This document shows, piece after piece, positions 16,118 to 25,476 of a stretch of 64,000 bases of DNA; position 1 is the first letter of the stretch; each line of letters begins with the position of its first letter. A program made the translations under genes and the position numbers. The notes under the pieces were generated by a model. It was given only the letters and a program-made list of their open reading frames with translations, made no database searches and had not been told where the DNA came from. Origin of the DNA: Bacillota bacterium (GTDB lineage: Bacteria > Bacillota > Clostridia > Lachnospirales > Lachnospiraceae). The stretch is from the NCBI GenBank assembly GCA_023439505.1, contig JAEXNR010000062.1, positions 434,001 to 498,000 on the forward strand, written 5' to 3'.

Positions 16118-17836
16118 CTATTTCACCAGCTTTTGATTGCTGTTAATGACATCCTGACTCCATTTTCTATCGGGTGATTCAATAGGGATCCCGGACATTT
16201 TGGTTTTCAACATCAGAATGGCTCTCTTAGCATCCTCCTCGCAGAGCGTATTGCAGCCAAGAATTTCATTTTCATAACCCTCCGGATCTTTATTTAACTC
16301 GATCATAGCATCCATATACTGATTTCCTACAACCAACTGTCCCTGATAAGCAGAATAAGTAACGCCAACCACCGGAATATCACGGCTGCCGATCTCTGCT
16401 ATATGGGCGGCAAAGTCAATGTGATTATTGCCAAAACCTTCTGTGGTTACAATAGCCCCGGCCAGATCCATAGATTCGATCCAGGCGCCCAGACGCTGGG
16501 ATACGTAGGATTTCTCATCATTTACTTGCGGACTTCCTATAAAAATTACACCGGCCAGATTCAGTTCCTCGTCTACTGCCAGTGCGTGGACCAGCGGCTC
16601 TCTAAAATAATGTCTTGTCATTTCCTTTGTGGAAGGTCCGATACAGGTAAGGGCGTGCACTGCACCATCCCGCACTTCATTTGGTGAAAGCATTACCGGT
16701 ACGTTACCAAGATCCACATTCTTTTGCCCTCCAAGTACTCCGGCAGGCTCTGCGGGGACGAGAATATTATCATGCATGGCACCCTGGCCCATAATTTCTT
16801 TCACCAAAACAACTCTTGGACGTCCGTATTGATACCGGTCATAATAAGTATTGGCTGACACAGGAATTTCTTTAGAGACTTTTAATATATCCCGTATTTC
16901 CTGAATAATAACATCACAGGCAGTATGTGCTGCCAGAGGACCCCTTCGCTCCATTCCGGTATTTTTCTGAATGACAACATTCACCCGTATCATAATATCA
17001 TTCAGATCGGGGCACCCGGGTCTCTGGAAGGATATTTTCTCATCCAGATATCCTTCACAGGAACCAAATTCATGAATCTGCACCCCCGCCTCATCCAGGC
17101 CGGTCAGGCAAAAGACTGCGCCGTCCATCACAGCGGTTTCCCCTTCGCCTATTTTCTTACTGACCTTAGCGGCAATGGGAATAATATCCATTATGGTGTT
17201 GGTGAAGGTATGATGCTGATCAGGGGTGATAATATCTAATGACACTTCTTTTACCAAAGGGCTTGAGGCCTTTGCTTTTTCCAACAGGTGGCTGCCGATG
17301 GAAAGAACACCCTGTTCAAAGAAGGTGGTATCGCCAAGGATTACCTTAGATACAGTGTAATGTTTGTGAACCAGTGTACGAATTATTTTGGAACCGGAAG
17401 CTGCTTTTGATGGAGATGGGATCATCTGAAGACAGGAGGCCAAGGATGCAATTGGCAGATCCAGCTTCAAACCCTCCAGTTTATCGATTGACAGGTGAAG
17501 GCAGGCGCCGTTATGTAACGACGGATCCTCCCCATCTTGCCGTACTTCACAAGCAGAAGCCTCTGTTGGAATATGCTCAGAGAACCTGTCTTTGAGAATC
17601 ATTTCGGCGGTGATTGGTGTAAGAGCTTCGGCATCGGATAAAAGTGTGGCACCAAGAACCTCGCCGATGGTCAGACCTTGTGGAGATAACATCATCAGAC
17701 CTGCTTCTTCCATATCGGGAAATACCGTCGGATCTTCCAAATCGGCCTCACTTATCACTAGTCCTTTGGTACGCATGCAGCAAAATACTGCTGGATCGTT
17801 AAGATGGGTTTGAGCCTTTTCCTTTGACATTGACAT
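16118..17836 (-). CDS. prdA: D-proline reductase proprotein PrdA
   Basis: The 572-residue protein is the precursor of the pyruvoyl-containing subunits. In this family self-cleavage at a Thr-Cys bond converts the cysteine to an N-terminal pyruvoyl group that binds the proline amine. The matching site here is ALTCIGPSTKEM with Thr397-Cys398, giving predicted chains of 397 and 175 residues. The C-terminal part contains TTEGFGNNHIDFAAHIAEIG, typical of the glycine/proline reductase B-component family. AAGGAGG precedes the start, 14 bp after prdC. The precursor is shorter than some homologues (about 600 or more residues), but both conserved ends are present. Confidence 0.88.
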   Translation of the reverse strand: MSMSKEKAQTHLNDPAVFCCMRTKGLVISEADLEDPTVFPDMEEAGLMMLSPQGLTIGEVLGATLLSDAEALTPITAEMILKDRFSEHIPTEASACEVRQDGEDPSLHNGACLHLSIDKLEGLKLDLPIASLASCLQMIPSPSKAASGSKIIRTLVHKHYTVSKVILGDTTFFEQGVLSIGSHLLEKAKASSPLVKEVSLDIITPDQHHTFTNTIMDIIPIAAKVSKKIGEGETAVMDGAVFCLTGLDEAGVQIHEFGSCEGYLDEKISFQRPGCPDLNDIMIRVNVVIQKNTGMERRGPLAAHTACDVIIQEIRDILKVSKEIPVSANTYYDRYQYGRPRVVLVKEIMGQGAMHDNILVPAEPAGVLGGQKNVDLGNVPVMLSPNEVRDGAVHALTCIGPSTKEMTRHYFREPLVHALAVDEELNLAGVIFIGSPQVNDEKSYVSQRLGAWIESMDLAGAIVTTEGFGNNHIDFAAHIAEIGSRDIPVVGVTYSAYQGQLVVGNQYMDAMIELNKDPEGYENEILGCNTLCEEDAKRAILMLKTKMSGIPIESPDRKWSQDVINSNQKLVK

Positions 17837-17850
17837 AGAAAATATCCTCC

Positions 17851-19161
17851 TTATAGTTGTTCATGTATTTTTCTAACCAGTTTCATACCTACGGAACGTA
17901 AACTCCCGTCAGTGATGTGATGGACCGGCATATGTAATCGGGATGCGATTGTAGAAACAGTATTGGAGCAATCGGTACAGTTGCCGATGAGAAGTGCCTG
18001 CGCTCCCTGCTTTCTTAATTCCAGGATCTTCTCCGACTGACCAGGGCATTTCCCGGGGTTTTCACACTTATAACCGCCGTTGTCTACAGAGATGGCCTGT
18101 TTACAATAAGATACGCCGCATATTTTGGCGCCCATACTGTCGGCAATTTCTCTCATTCGGCTCTCGGTGGCTCCGCAGGCACAGACCAGGATACCCAGAG
18201 GTCTTTTTTCTCTCAGAAATGGCATAGTCGCGATAATACCACCGGTTGTTTTGATGATGGGGCGGGACAGATCCGAACGAATCCCTGTAAAAGGACCGCC
18301 CATAATGAGTTCGCCGTATTCACAGGAAAGGCCACCTGCCAGGTTAAGTGCTGACAAAACTGTGGTTCCAATCGGGATGTCTTTGATTACCTGAATGCTG
18401 TCCGGATGACGCAGCTGTCCCGCAACTGTAATATCTTTGGAGATTACCGGTTTTTTTAACTCTATGGCATCTAAAATCTTTAATACAGTCTCTACGTTCA
18501 GCACAAGCGTATTTGATACAAGGGGAAGCTCCCTGACTTTGAGCAGATTGCCGGTGATCTCTCTGATCAGGGCTCTTTCTTCTCCTGCCGGGTAACGATC
18601 CGGCAGCAGATGAAGCCGCAAATTGGAAGATGTCATGCGGTCTTTTAAAAGGGAAGCTGTTTTCCTGTGAATTTCCTTTAAGGCAATCACTGCATTGGAC
18701 ACACCTGCAACGTCCATGGCATAGCGAATCCCCCGCAGGAACCTGTCAGGAGATTCTGCGATTCGAAGAAGGTTATGTGAAAGAATGGGTTCGCATTCCG
18801 CACCGTTAATAATGAGAAGTCCGTCCGGATCCGGTTTGTTGTGTAATTTTATATGAGTGGGAAAACCTGCGCCTCCCATACCGACGATGCCTGCGGCTTC
18901 GATTAATTCCAGCGGATGCTCCCCTTTCAGCGGCACATACGCTTCGGTCTGGACTTCATCTGCGGCAATGGTAATAGATAGTTCGGAGATTTTGATGACA
19001 GTTCCACTAACACTGCTATGCAGATTCGCACATATTTTCCCCGGGACAGCACGGGCAATTAAGGATCCTCGCATTACATAATCGCTTATTTTGACTACGG
19101 GTATTGCAGGAATCCCTATCTGTTGTTTCAGTAAAAAAACAAATTCTCTTTGTTGCTCCAT
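17851..19161 (-). CDS. prdC: Proline reductase-associated electron transfer protein PrdC (RnfC-like)
   Basis: The 436-residue protein resembles the NAD/FMN-binding RnfC/NuoF fold (IVGMGGAGFPTHIKL, GAECEPILSHN). A Cys-rich C-terminal half carries VCACGATESRM, CKQA, CENPGKCPG and NCTDC, suited to Fe-S or thiol redox chemistry. PrdC proteins deliver electrons to proline reductase. Some family members contain selenocysteine, but here only cysteine codons are used. AAAGGAGG supports the ATG at 19161 over one 30 bp upstream. It is the first gene of the minus-strand prd operon, behind a long leader with a terminator-like hairpin. Confidence 0.85.
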   Translation of the reverse strand: MEQQREFVFLLKQQIGIPAIPVVKISDYVMRGSLIARAVPGKICANLHSSVSGTVIKISELSITIAADEVQTEAYVPLKGEHPLELIEAAGIVGMGGAGFPTHIKLHNKPDPDGLLIINGAECEPILSHNLLRIAESPDRFLRGIRYAMDVAGVSNAVIALKEIHRKTASLLKDRMTSSNLRLHLLPDRYPAGEERALIREITGNLLKVRELPLVSNTLVLNVETVLKILDAIELKKPVISKDITVAGQLRHPDSIQVIKDIPIGTTVLSALNLAGGLSCEYGELIMGGPFTGIRSDLSRPIIKTTGGIIATMPFLREKRPLGILVCACGATESRMREIADSMGAKICGVSYCKQAISVDNGGYKCENPGKCPGQSEKILELRKQGAQALLIGNCTDCSNTVSTIASRLHMPVHHITDGSLRSVGMKLVRKIHEQL

Positions 19162-19195
19162 TTGTGATCCTCCTTTTGCAAGCCGATTCACTTTT

Positions 19196-19237
19196 CATAA
19201 TAAAAGAAGTCAAAGTATGCACGATACTTTGACTTCT
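19196..19237 (-). terminator. Terminator-like hairpin in the prdC leader
   Basis: A perfect 14-bp stem (AGAAGTCAAAGTAT, 19205-19218, with 19224-19237) and a 5-nt loop are followed on the minus strand by TTTATTATG. It lies between the prdC promoter and prdC with no gene upstream, so it looks like an attenuator. Confidence 0.65.
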
Positions 19238-19251
19238 TTGTCAAACTAGTC

Positions 19252-19300
19252 TAGACTATGGTCTATTTTTGAATTATATCATCACTGATGAAAATGTCAA
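19252..19300 (-). promoter_or_regulatory. prdC promoter with TAGAC-N4-GTCTA operator
   Basis: On the minus strand TTGACA (19300-19295), a 16-bp spacer and TATAAT (19278-19273) form a near-perfect promoter. The palindrome TAGACCATAGTCTA (19265-19252) follows about 7 bp after the -10 and would cover the transcription start. Confidence 0.75.
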
Positions 19301-19446
19301 TGATAATTTCAATCAATAGTATCATATTCTCACTTATACAACGCAAGTTCATGGTAAAGAGAAGAATGTAGGTCAGGAAAAGGGTTAACGATGGCCAAAG
19401 CAGATTGGATCAAGAGAATAGGATTGATTTCTCCCGTAAAATATAA

Positions 19447-19492
19447 TTGACAAATCACAAAATAGCATCCATAATATAGACTGTAGTCTATA
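19447..19492 (+). promoter_or_regulatory. Proline racemase promoter with matching operator
   Basis: TTGACA (19447-19452), a 17-bp spacer and CATAAT (19470-19475) are followed by the perfect 18-bp palindrome TATAGACTGTAGTCTATA (19475-19492). Its core TAGACTGTAGTCTA differs from the prdC operator only at two central bases, implying joint control by one dimeric repressor. Confidence 0.75.
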
Positions 19493-19506
19493 ACGAATAA
19501 AGGTAA

Positions 19507-19542
19507 GGGCGCCAAAATATTGCATTTTGGCGCCCTTTTTTC
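19507..19542 (+). terminator. Strong terminator in the proline racemase leader
   Basis: GGGCGCCAAAAT (19507-19518) pairs perfectly with ATTTTGGCGCCC (19524-19535) and is followed by TTTTTTT. It lies about 25 nt after the predicted transcript start and 86 bp before the gene, with no gene in between. Confidence 0.8.
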
Positions 19543-19627
19543 CTTAGGGATGCGAACGAAGGTTTCGTATTCCGTGTAAAGCGTTGATAGAAGTGATGAA
19601 AACTCAATTGGCAAAGAGAGGATCAGT

Positions 19628-20653
19628 ATGGAATGTTTGAAGGAATATGTTTTCTCCAAAGAGACGTTTTTAGCAGTGGATACCCATACCATGGGGGAAC
19701 CGACAAGAATCATCGTTGAGGGATTTCCGGAAATAGAAGGCGAGACGATGATGGATAAAAAAAACTATGTGGCACGTTATTATGATCACCTGAGAACAGC
19801 CTTGCTTTTGGAACCGAGAGGGCACAGAGATATGGTAGGTGCCCTGCTTACGAAACCGGTACATAAGGAAGCGGATCTTGGTGTTATCTTTATGGACAGT
19901 GGAGGCTATCTGAATATGTGCGGTCACGGCAGCATCGGAACGGCTACCTTTGCCCTTGAGACCGGCATGGTAAAATGCACGGAACCCTATACCGATATTA
20001 TATTGGATGCGCCGGCAGGAATGATTTACACCAGGGTTAAAGTAGAGAATGGAAAGGCAGTGGAAGTGAGTATGCAAAATGTACCTGCCTTTTTATACCG
20101 GGATCATATTCCGGTAAACATAGATGGCTATGGGGAGATCACGCTGGACATTGCTTTTGGCGGGAGTTTCTTTGCCTTGGTAAATGCCCAAACCCTGGGA
20201 TTAGAGCTTGAAAGAAGTCAGCTGCCGCAGATACGGGAACTGGCCATGAAAATATTAAGCCGGCTGAATCAGGATCTTATGGTGGAACATCCGAATCTGG
20301 ATATCAGAACGGTTGATCTGGTTGAATTTTACACCAGGTCAGACCGGCCGGGGGTGGATATGAAGAATGTGGTTATTTTTGGTAATGCACAGACCGACCG
20401 CTCACCCTGCGGCACCGGAACCAGTGCGAAACTGGCAGCCTTGTATGCAAAGGGAGAATTAAAACAGGGTCAGGAATTTACCTATGAAAGCATTACGGGC
20501 ACCTTATTTCGGGGGAGGGTTATCGGAGAGACAAAGGTGGGGGCTTATAATGCCATTATTCCGGAGATTACAGGAAAAGCTTACATCACCGGAATTAACA
20601 GAGTTATGATGAATGAACATGATCCGTTGAACTATGGTTTTATACTGGAATAG
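19628..20653 (+). CDS. prdF: Proline racemase
   Basis: The 341-residue protein interconverts L- and D-proline, supplying the D-isomer needed by proline reductase. Both catalytic cysteines of the two-base mechanism are present: Cys98 in MCGHGSIGT and Cys261 in DRSPCGTGTSA. Length fits the proline racemase / hydroxyproline epimerase family (about 335 residues). Divergent placement from the prd operon with a shared operator favours proline racemase, although 4-hydroxyproline epimerase shares these motifs. GAGAGGA precedes the start. Confidence 0.9.
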   Translation: MECLKEYVFSKETFLAVDTHTMGEPTRIIVEGFPEIEGETMMDKKNYVARYYDHLRTALLLEPRGHRDMVGALLTKPVHKEADLGVIFMDSGGYLNMCGHGSIGTATFALETGMVKCTEPYTDIILDAPAGMIYTRVKVENGKAVEVSMQNVPAFLYRDHIPVNIDGYGEITLDIAFGGSFFALVNAQTLGLELERSQLPQIRELAMKILSRLNQDLMVEHPNLDIRTVDLVEFYTRSDRPGVDMKNVVIFGNAQTDRSPCGTGTSAKLAALYAKGELKQGQEFTYESITGTLFRGRVIGETKVGAYNAIIPEITGKAYITGINRVMMNEHDPLNYGFILE

Positions 20654-20766
20654 ACAGGGGCAGATAAGGGGCAGATTATCCTGTGCAGAGGTAATAATCA
20701 GTTGCTTAATCCATAAGAAGCAGATATAATTTGATTATGCAGGAATAACAACCAGGTGGAAGGTAT

Positions 20767-21930
20767 ATGGCTGAAAATAAGAAGATTATATTGAAAACAC
20801 AACAGGATATAGAGGACTTTATTGTCGGATGCACATTTTATGGGACCGGTGGCGGTGGATTTCCGGAGATTGGACAAGACGCATTATTGGATTTGTGGAA
20901 AAAGGGGAAAGAAATTGCATGGGATACAGTGGAAGACAGGGAAGATGACATCTATACCGCGTGCCCTTTCTTTATGGGGAGCATGGCTGCCACGACCCCT
21001 GAGATAATACAGGAACGGCAGAGGCTTGGGGCGCTTGACCCCGGGTATACTTATCTGGAATGTCTGGAGAATTCCATTCGGATGCTGGAGCGCCGTGGTC
21101 AGGTGACGATCGAATTACTGATACCTGGAGAACCGGGAGGAAGTAATATGCCGTTATGTCTGGCGGCGGGAATTGAACTGGGCATAGCAGTTGCTGACGG
21201 AGATTATTCAGGGGGACGGGCGATCCCGGGAATGGATCAGGGATTGCTTAGTATCCGGAACAAGAATATATTACCTATGGTAATTTCGGATTTGTGGGGG
21301 AATCAGTGTGTTCTGGAACACACATCAAATGATGGCATGCTGGAACGCATCGGAAAGCACCTGAGTATGGCATCCTTCGGTGCGACAGGAAATGCTGCTT
21401 ATCTTATGTCCTTTAAAGAAGCCAGGGAAGTAATGACGACCGGGACCCTGTCAAAATGCTATGAGGTAGGCCGGCTGATCCGTACGTGTGCCGGGCAGGG
21501 GAAACATCCTGTTAGTGAAATGATATCGAAGCTGAATGGGTTCTTGCTGGGAGAAGGAGAGATTATCTCCATCTGTGCCAAAGATGAGGGCGGATATTAT
21601 CAGGGTGAGTTTATCATACAGGAAGCCGGTAGCTCAAAGGATGCTGTGATGAGTGTGTGGTTTAAAAATGAGAATCACATCTTTAAAAGAAATCATCGGA
21701 TTGAAGCTACCAGCCCGGATTTCATTATCACTGTAGATACAGATACGGGGCGGCCTTTTGTCAACAGTGCGTTGAGAACAGGCATGAAGGTGAGTGTCAT
21801 TGGCTTACCGGCAGATCGCCAATACCGAACAGCGGATGTCTTGTCTGTATTTGGACCAAGAGCATTCGGGGTGGATATGGAATATCAACCCATTGAAGCA
21901 TTGTGCTCTGGCCGGTTAGGAAAAGGATAG
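20767..21930 (+). CDS. DUF917 / S-methyl-thiohydantoin desulfurase family protein
   Basis: The 387-residue protein matches the DUF917 family (CTFYGTGGGGFPEIG near residue 19, GEPGGSNMPLCLAAGIELG near 126, ATGNAAYLMS near 199). The family often accompanies hydantoinases, and some members are reported to desulfurise thiohydantoins formed during breakdown of ergothioneine derivatives. No hydantoinase is adjacent here. The gene lies between proline racemase and a convergent PucR-type regulator. The possible link to the MIO-less lyases 28 kb away is noted only as inference. An AGGTGGAAGG ribosome binding site precedes the start. Confidence 0.75.
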   Translation: MAENKKIILKTQQDIEDFIVGCTFYGTGGGGFPEIGQDALLDLWKKGKEIAWDTVEDREDDIYTACPFFMGSMAATTPEIIQERQRLGALDPGYTYLECLENSIRMLERRGQVTIELLIPGEPGGSNMPLCLAAGIELGIAVADGDYSGGRAIPGMDQGLLSIRNKNILPMVISDLWGNQCVLEHTSNDGMLERIGKHLSMASFGATGNAAYLMSFKEAREVMTTGTLSKCYEVGRLIRTCAGQGKHPVSEMISKLNGFLLGEGEIISICAKDEGGYYQGEFIIQEAGSSKDAVMSVWFKNENHIFKRNHRIEATSPDFIITVDTDTGRPFVNSALRTGMKVSVIGLPADRQYRTADVLSVFGPRAFGVDMEYQPIEALCSGRLGKG

Positions 21931-21938
21931 ATCAGCGG

Positions 21939-23621
21939 TTATGTTTCCTTGGTTTTTTTCAGCATTCTGGTGATCAGAAGAGCGAATTGATACTGACTGT
22001 AATAAGGAGCCTCAAAAGGATCCCGTTCCAGGATTTTCAAGATCTTTTTTCTTCGCTGCAGGAGCGTGTTCTTATGGATAAACATCTTCTCCGAAACAAG
22101 GGTGGTTGACAACTGATTTTCCATCAGCATTTCAAAGGTGGTATAAAGCTGGGTGTCATTTTTCTGGTCGTATTGAAGCAAGGGATCCAGTAAGCCTGCG
22201 GATGCTTCCAGTAAAGAATCGGCATTTTGATGAAATGTGTTCTGCAGCTGGCAAAACAGTTGAAAATCCTTATAGCAGGCACTCTGATTACTGCCGGGAA
22301 TACGATAAGCGGTTTTTATGACTTGAAGCGCTTCCTGATAGCTATTCTGGATTTGCAGTACATTTGTGTAATAATTGCCGATGCCAATAAATATACTCCT
22401 GTTCAGATATTTTTTAACAGAATTGATCAGCTGACTTCCCAGTTTTTGCGTATAGGAGATGGTACGGGCTTCATTTCCCTTATCCGGGACCAATATAATG
22501 ATTTTGTCTTCCTGCTTATGGTATAAAAAATCGGAACTTAACGTGGATAGCTCTGATTTAATGTATTTACTTACTACCTTAAAATGGTTTAAAGCGTCAC
22601 TGGTATAGGAGACGGTATCAAAGGAATCAGATTCTCTCAGGTCTGCGATCATGACGGTTCTAATGGTTTCTATCGGGATGCCCAGGGCAGTTCCTTTAGA
22701 AATGGCACGGCTTTCTTTATCAAAATTTCCATGGAGAATGTCATAGAGGTACTCCTTTTGATTGGAACTGATCAGCTTGTGCATTCGAACCTGATTTAAG
22801 GATATAGTAGCAAAGGTGTTTTTAGCCTGGGAGATGGCAATCCGGTCCAGCTCGCTTAACGACTCAGGGTGAAAAATTACAAGAGTTCCGTAATATATGG
22901 AAGAGATGGAGATGGGAGAAATCAGGAGTTCTGATTCGTCAAAGGGAGAGCGGATACAGATTTCATCCTTTGTATTAAAATAATCCATAAGATAATGATT
23001 AACGGTCTGTGTCAGCTGGTTCAAAAGATCCTGGCTCAGACCTTTCTCTTTGCCATAAATCCAGTCATTTTGTGGTGTGAGGTACAGAACCTGATTATGT
23101 ATCATGGATTCCAGTATTTGAATTAACTGGCTGCTGTCTTTTCCCCGTAGTATGACATGGGTCATTTCCTCATGGATCTTTAAGGCGTATTCCAGCTTCC
23201 GGCTCTGTATGTTTAGTACTCTGTCCATCACGCAAGCAATGATTTCAGAGTAAGTGACAGGACTTGGGACGACGATAACCGGAAAATTCAGCCGGTTGGC
23301 CAATTCGATAAACGACCTCGATATGGTCTTCATCCAGGTATCCACATAGCAAAGGATCAACCCGCTGCAGTCGCAGGTGTCAAGATTTTCAATTATTTTT
23401 AACTGGGCCTTTTCATTATGTGCAACCGCATATAATGCAGATATTACCAATTCATAACTTTCGGGAGGGAGATCCTCTTCCAGAGTGGTTTCCTCCGTAT
23501 TAAAGGGGATTTCCAGAACACTGACTTTCTTTATCTTTCTACTAAGTCCATTTTCTCCTGCCACCACGATCCCCGAAGATAATACCTCCAGGGATAATGC
23601 GTCTCGTACTGTGTAATCCAT
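21939..23621 (-). CDS. PucR-family transcriptional regulator
   Basis: The 560-residue protein has an N-terminal PucR-type ligand domain (TVRDALSLEVLSSGIVVAGENGLSRKIKKVSVLEIP). A central GAF/GGDEF-like region follows. The C-terminal PucR helix-turn-helix reads LSTTLVSEKMFIHKNTLLQRRKKILKIL, near residues 505-535. Members regulate purine, hydantoin, amino acid or amine catabolism. It is convergent with the DUF917 gene and divergent from the M20 peptidase gene, the usual arrangement for a regulator of the latter. Confidence 0.88.
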   Translation of the reverse strand: MDYTVRDALSLEVLSSGIVVAGENGLSRKIKKVSVLEIPFNTEETTLEEDLPPESYELVISALYAVAHNEKAQLKIIENLDTCDCSGLILCYVDTWMKTISRSFIELANRLNFPVIVVPSPVTYSEIIACVMDRVLNIQSRKLEYALKIHEEMTHVILRGKDSSQLIQILESMIHNQVLYLTPQNDWIYGKEKGLSQDLLNQLTQTVNHYLMDYFNTKDEICIRSPFDESELLISPISISSIYYGTLVIFHPESLSELDRIAISQAKNTFATISLNQVRMHKLISSNQKEYLYDILHGNFDKESRAISKGTALGIPIETIRTVMIADLRESDSFDTVSYTSDALNHFKVVSKYIKSELSTLSSDFLYHKQEDKIIILVPDKGNEARTISYTQKLGSQLINSVKKYLNRSIFIGIGNYYTNVLQIQNSYQEALQVIKTAYRIPGSNQSACYKDFQLFCQLQNTFHQNADSLLEASAGLLDPLLQYDQKNDTQLYTTFEMLMENQLSTTLVSEKMFIHKNTLLQRRKKILKILERDPFEAPYYSQYQFALLITRMLKKTKET

Positions 23622-23712
23622 AAGAATTCTCCATTCCTGTGATTGTATGTGTTTCCTGTCAGGTGTCTGCTCGTGAACTATGTGCGGTCATAACAAAAAC
23701 TAATTTATGATA

Positions 23713-23745
23713 TATGTGAAAACACACATAACAAGGTGTTATAAT
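23713..23745 (+). promoter_or_regulatory. Candidate promoter and operator between pucR and the M20 peptidase gene
   Basis: TATAAT (23740-23745) is the likely -10 for the plus-strand gene. Just upstream, TATGTG-N6-CACATA forms an inverted repeat at about 23713-23730 that could bind the PucR-type regulator. No strong -35 is visible, in line with activation. Confidence 0.4.
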
Positions 23746-23814
23746 GCTAGCATAGGAATAAGGAAAAATCAATGTAAAAAATGATTGAAATAAATGGAAC
23801 AGGAAGTGATGTCA

Positions 23815-25476
23815 GTGGAGCGACAGGGGCAAAAGAACAGGGAACAAAGAATTATTGAACTATTAAAAGAAATCACGGCGGTTCCAAGCTTATCTTCGAC
23901 CATGCTGGAGAAACAGGCGGCTCCCTGTGTGGAAGGGCTTTTGAAGGGCCTTGCATATTTTAAAGAGAATCCCGGGTATTGCCGGAGCTTTTCCATTCCC
24001 GGAGAACTTCTTGAACGAAAAATTGTGTATGGTCTCCTGCGGGGAGAAGGCAAAAAGACCGTTGTTTTGATGAATCATTATGATGTGGTCGGAATTGAGG
24101 ATTATGGAAAGGCAAGAGAATATGCCTTTGATATTGATAAACTTCCAAAAGCACTGGAAGCTCTGGAGTTGAAGGAAGATGCCAGAAAGGATCTTCAATC
24201 CGGTGAATGGATCTTTGGGAGGGGAGCAGCGGATATGAAAGGCGGACTGGCAGTTTCAATCTCCTGTCTGGAAGCGTATTCCATGCAGGAAGACAGAAAG
24301 GGGAATTTGCTGTTTTTGTCCGTACCTGACGAGGAATCCTATTCTGTAGGGATGCGGGAAGCCGTAAAGCTGCTGCAGGATTTGAAGGAACAATATCAAT
24401 TGGAATACGAATTCTTAATTGACCCCGAGCCGAATAATCAGACCGACGGCGCTCATATTATTCCGGTCGGCACAGGTGGAAAATGTATGCCTGTGGTAAT
24501 GGTTCAGGGGGAAAAGGCTCATATTTCCAAATGCTTTGACGGGTTAAACCCCATCGGGATATTGGGAGAGATATTTACAAGAACAGAGCTTTCCCTGGAA
24601 TTCAGTGATTTATATGACAAAGAATTAACGGTACCGCCCACCTGGAATTATTTTAAAGATATGAAGGCAGAGTATGATGTCTCCATCCCCATCAGGGCAT
24701 GCGGCTATTTCAGTGTAATCAGCTTTACTACCACGCCGGATGAAATACTGGATAAGTTAAGAGCTATTTCTGCCGAATCCTTTCAGGCCTACGTGGATAA
24801 AATGAAACATATATACACGGAGTACAAAGCAGCATATAAGCATGAAATGAAAAATCAGATATTATACGAGCCCAGGGTGATGACCTATCAGGAACTCATA
24901 CAATACTGCCAGAACCTGTACGGGGCAGAATTTAACAGATTTTATTACAGCCTGTATGAGGAAATAAAGCAAAAGCTTCGGTCTAACGAAATCAATTATC
25001 CTCAGGCTGCCATTAAAATGATGGAGGAGCTCCTCAATTATTCCGGCATCCGGCAGCCTCTGGTGTTATTGGGGTTTGCACCACCCTATTATCAGCCGGT
25101 GAACAGCTTTAACATAAAGAACAAGGGAAATAAGGCAAAGCAGTGTTTTGAAGCACTGAGAGAATATGCTGACATGAAACTTCAGTTGAAACTGGAAACA
25201 GAAAATTATACACCGGGCCTATCTGACTGCAGTTATGTGGCCTGCGAAAAATCCTTTGATTATCAGGAGTTTTCAGAGAATATACCGCTATGGGGAACCT
25301 TATATGATATTGATTTTAAATCCATAGAAGAATTGAACATTCCATTTTTTATTATGGGACCTTACGGAAAGGATTATCACCAATTTACGGAACGGGTGAA
25401 TAAGAAAAGTTTGTGCGAGGAGCTGCCCCGGTTGATGGATTTTGTAATTCGTTATTATTTAAAGGAGGAGTTGTAA
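23815..25476 (+). CDS. RocB-like M20-family metallohydrolase
   Basis: The roughly 553-residue product has the M20 zinc-hydrolase motifs NHYDVVG (metal ligands His and Asp), GRGAADMKGG, VPDEES (catalytic Glu pair) and DPEPNNQTDG. Its length is typical of RocB, a protein of arginine utilisation operons whose exact reaction is unsettled. M20 enzymes cleave peptide, acyl or carbamoyl amide bonds. GTG at 23815 is preferred as start because AGGAAG lies 8 bp upstream; in-frame ATGs at 23794 and 23809 have poorer sites. Its stop overlaps the next start by one base, so the two are coupled. Confidence 0.82.
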   Translation: MERQGQKNREQRIIELLKEITAVPSLSSTMLEKQAAPCVEGLLKGLAYFKENPGYCRSFSIPGELLERKIVYGLLRGEGKKTVVLMNHYDVVGIEDYGKAREYAFDIDKLPKALEALELKEDARKDLQSGEWIFGRGAADMKGGLAVSISCLEAYSMQEDRKGNLLFLSVPDEESYSVGMREAVKLLQDLKEQYQLEYEFLIDPEPNNQTDGAHIIPVGTGGKCMPVVMVQGEKAHISKCFDGLNPIGILGEIFTRTELSLEFSDLYDKELTVPPTWNYFKDMKAEYDVSIPIRACGYFSVISFTTTPDEILDKLRAISAESFQAYVDKMKHIYTEYKAAYKHEMKNQILYEPRVMTYQELIQYCQNLYGAEFNRFYYSLYEEIKQKLRSNEINYPQAAIKMMEELLNYSGIRQPLVLLGFAPPYYQPVNSFNIKNKGNKAKQCFEALREYADMKLQLKLETENYTPGLSDCSYVACEKSFDYQEFSENIPLWGTLYDIDFKSIEELNIPFFIMGPYGKDYHQFTERVNKKSLCEELPRLMDFVIRYYLKEEL

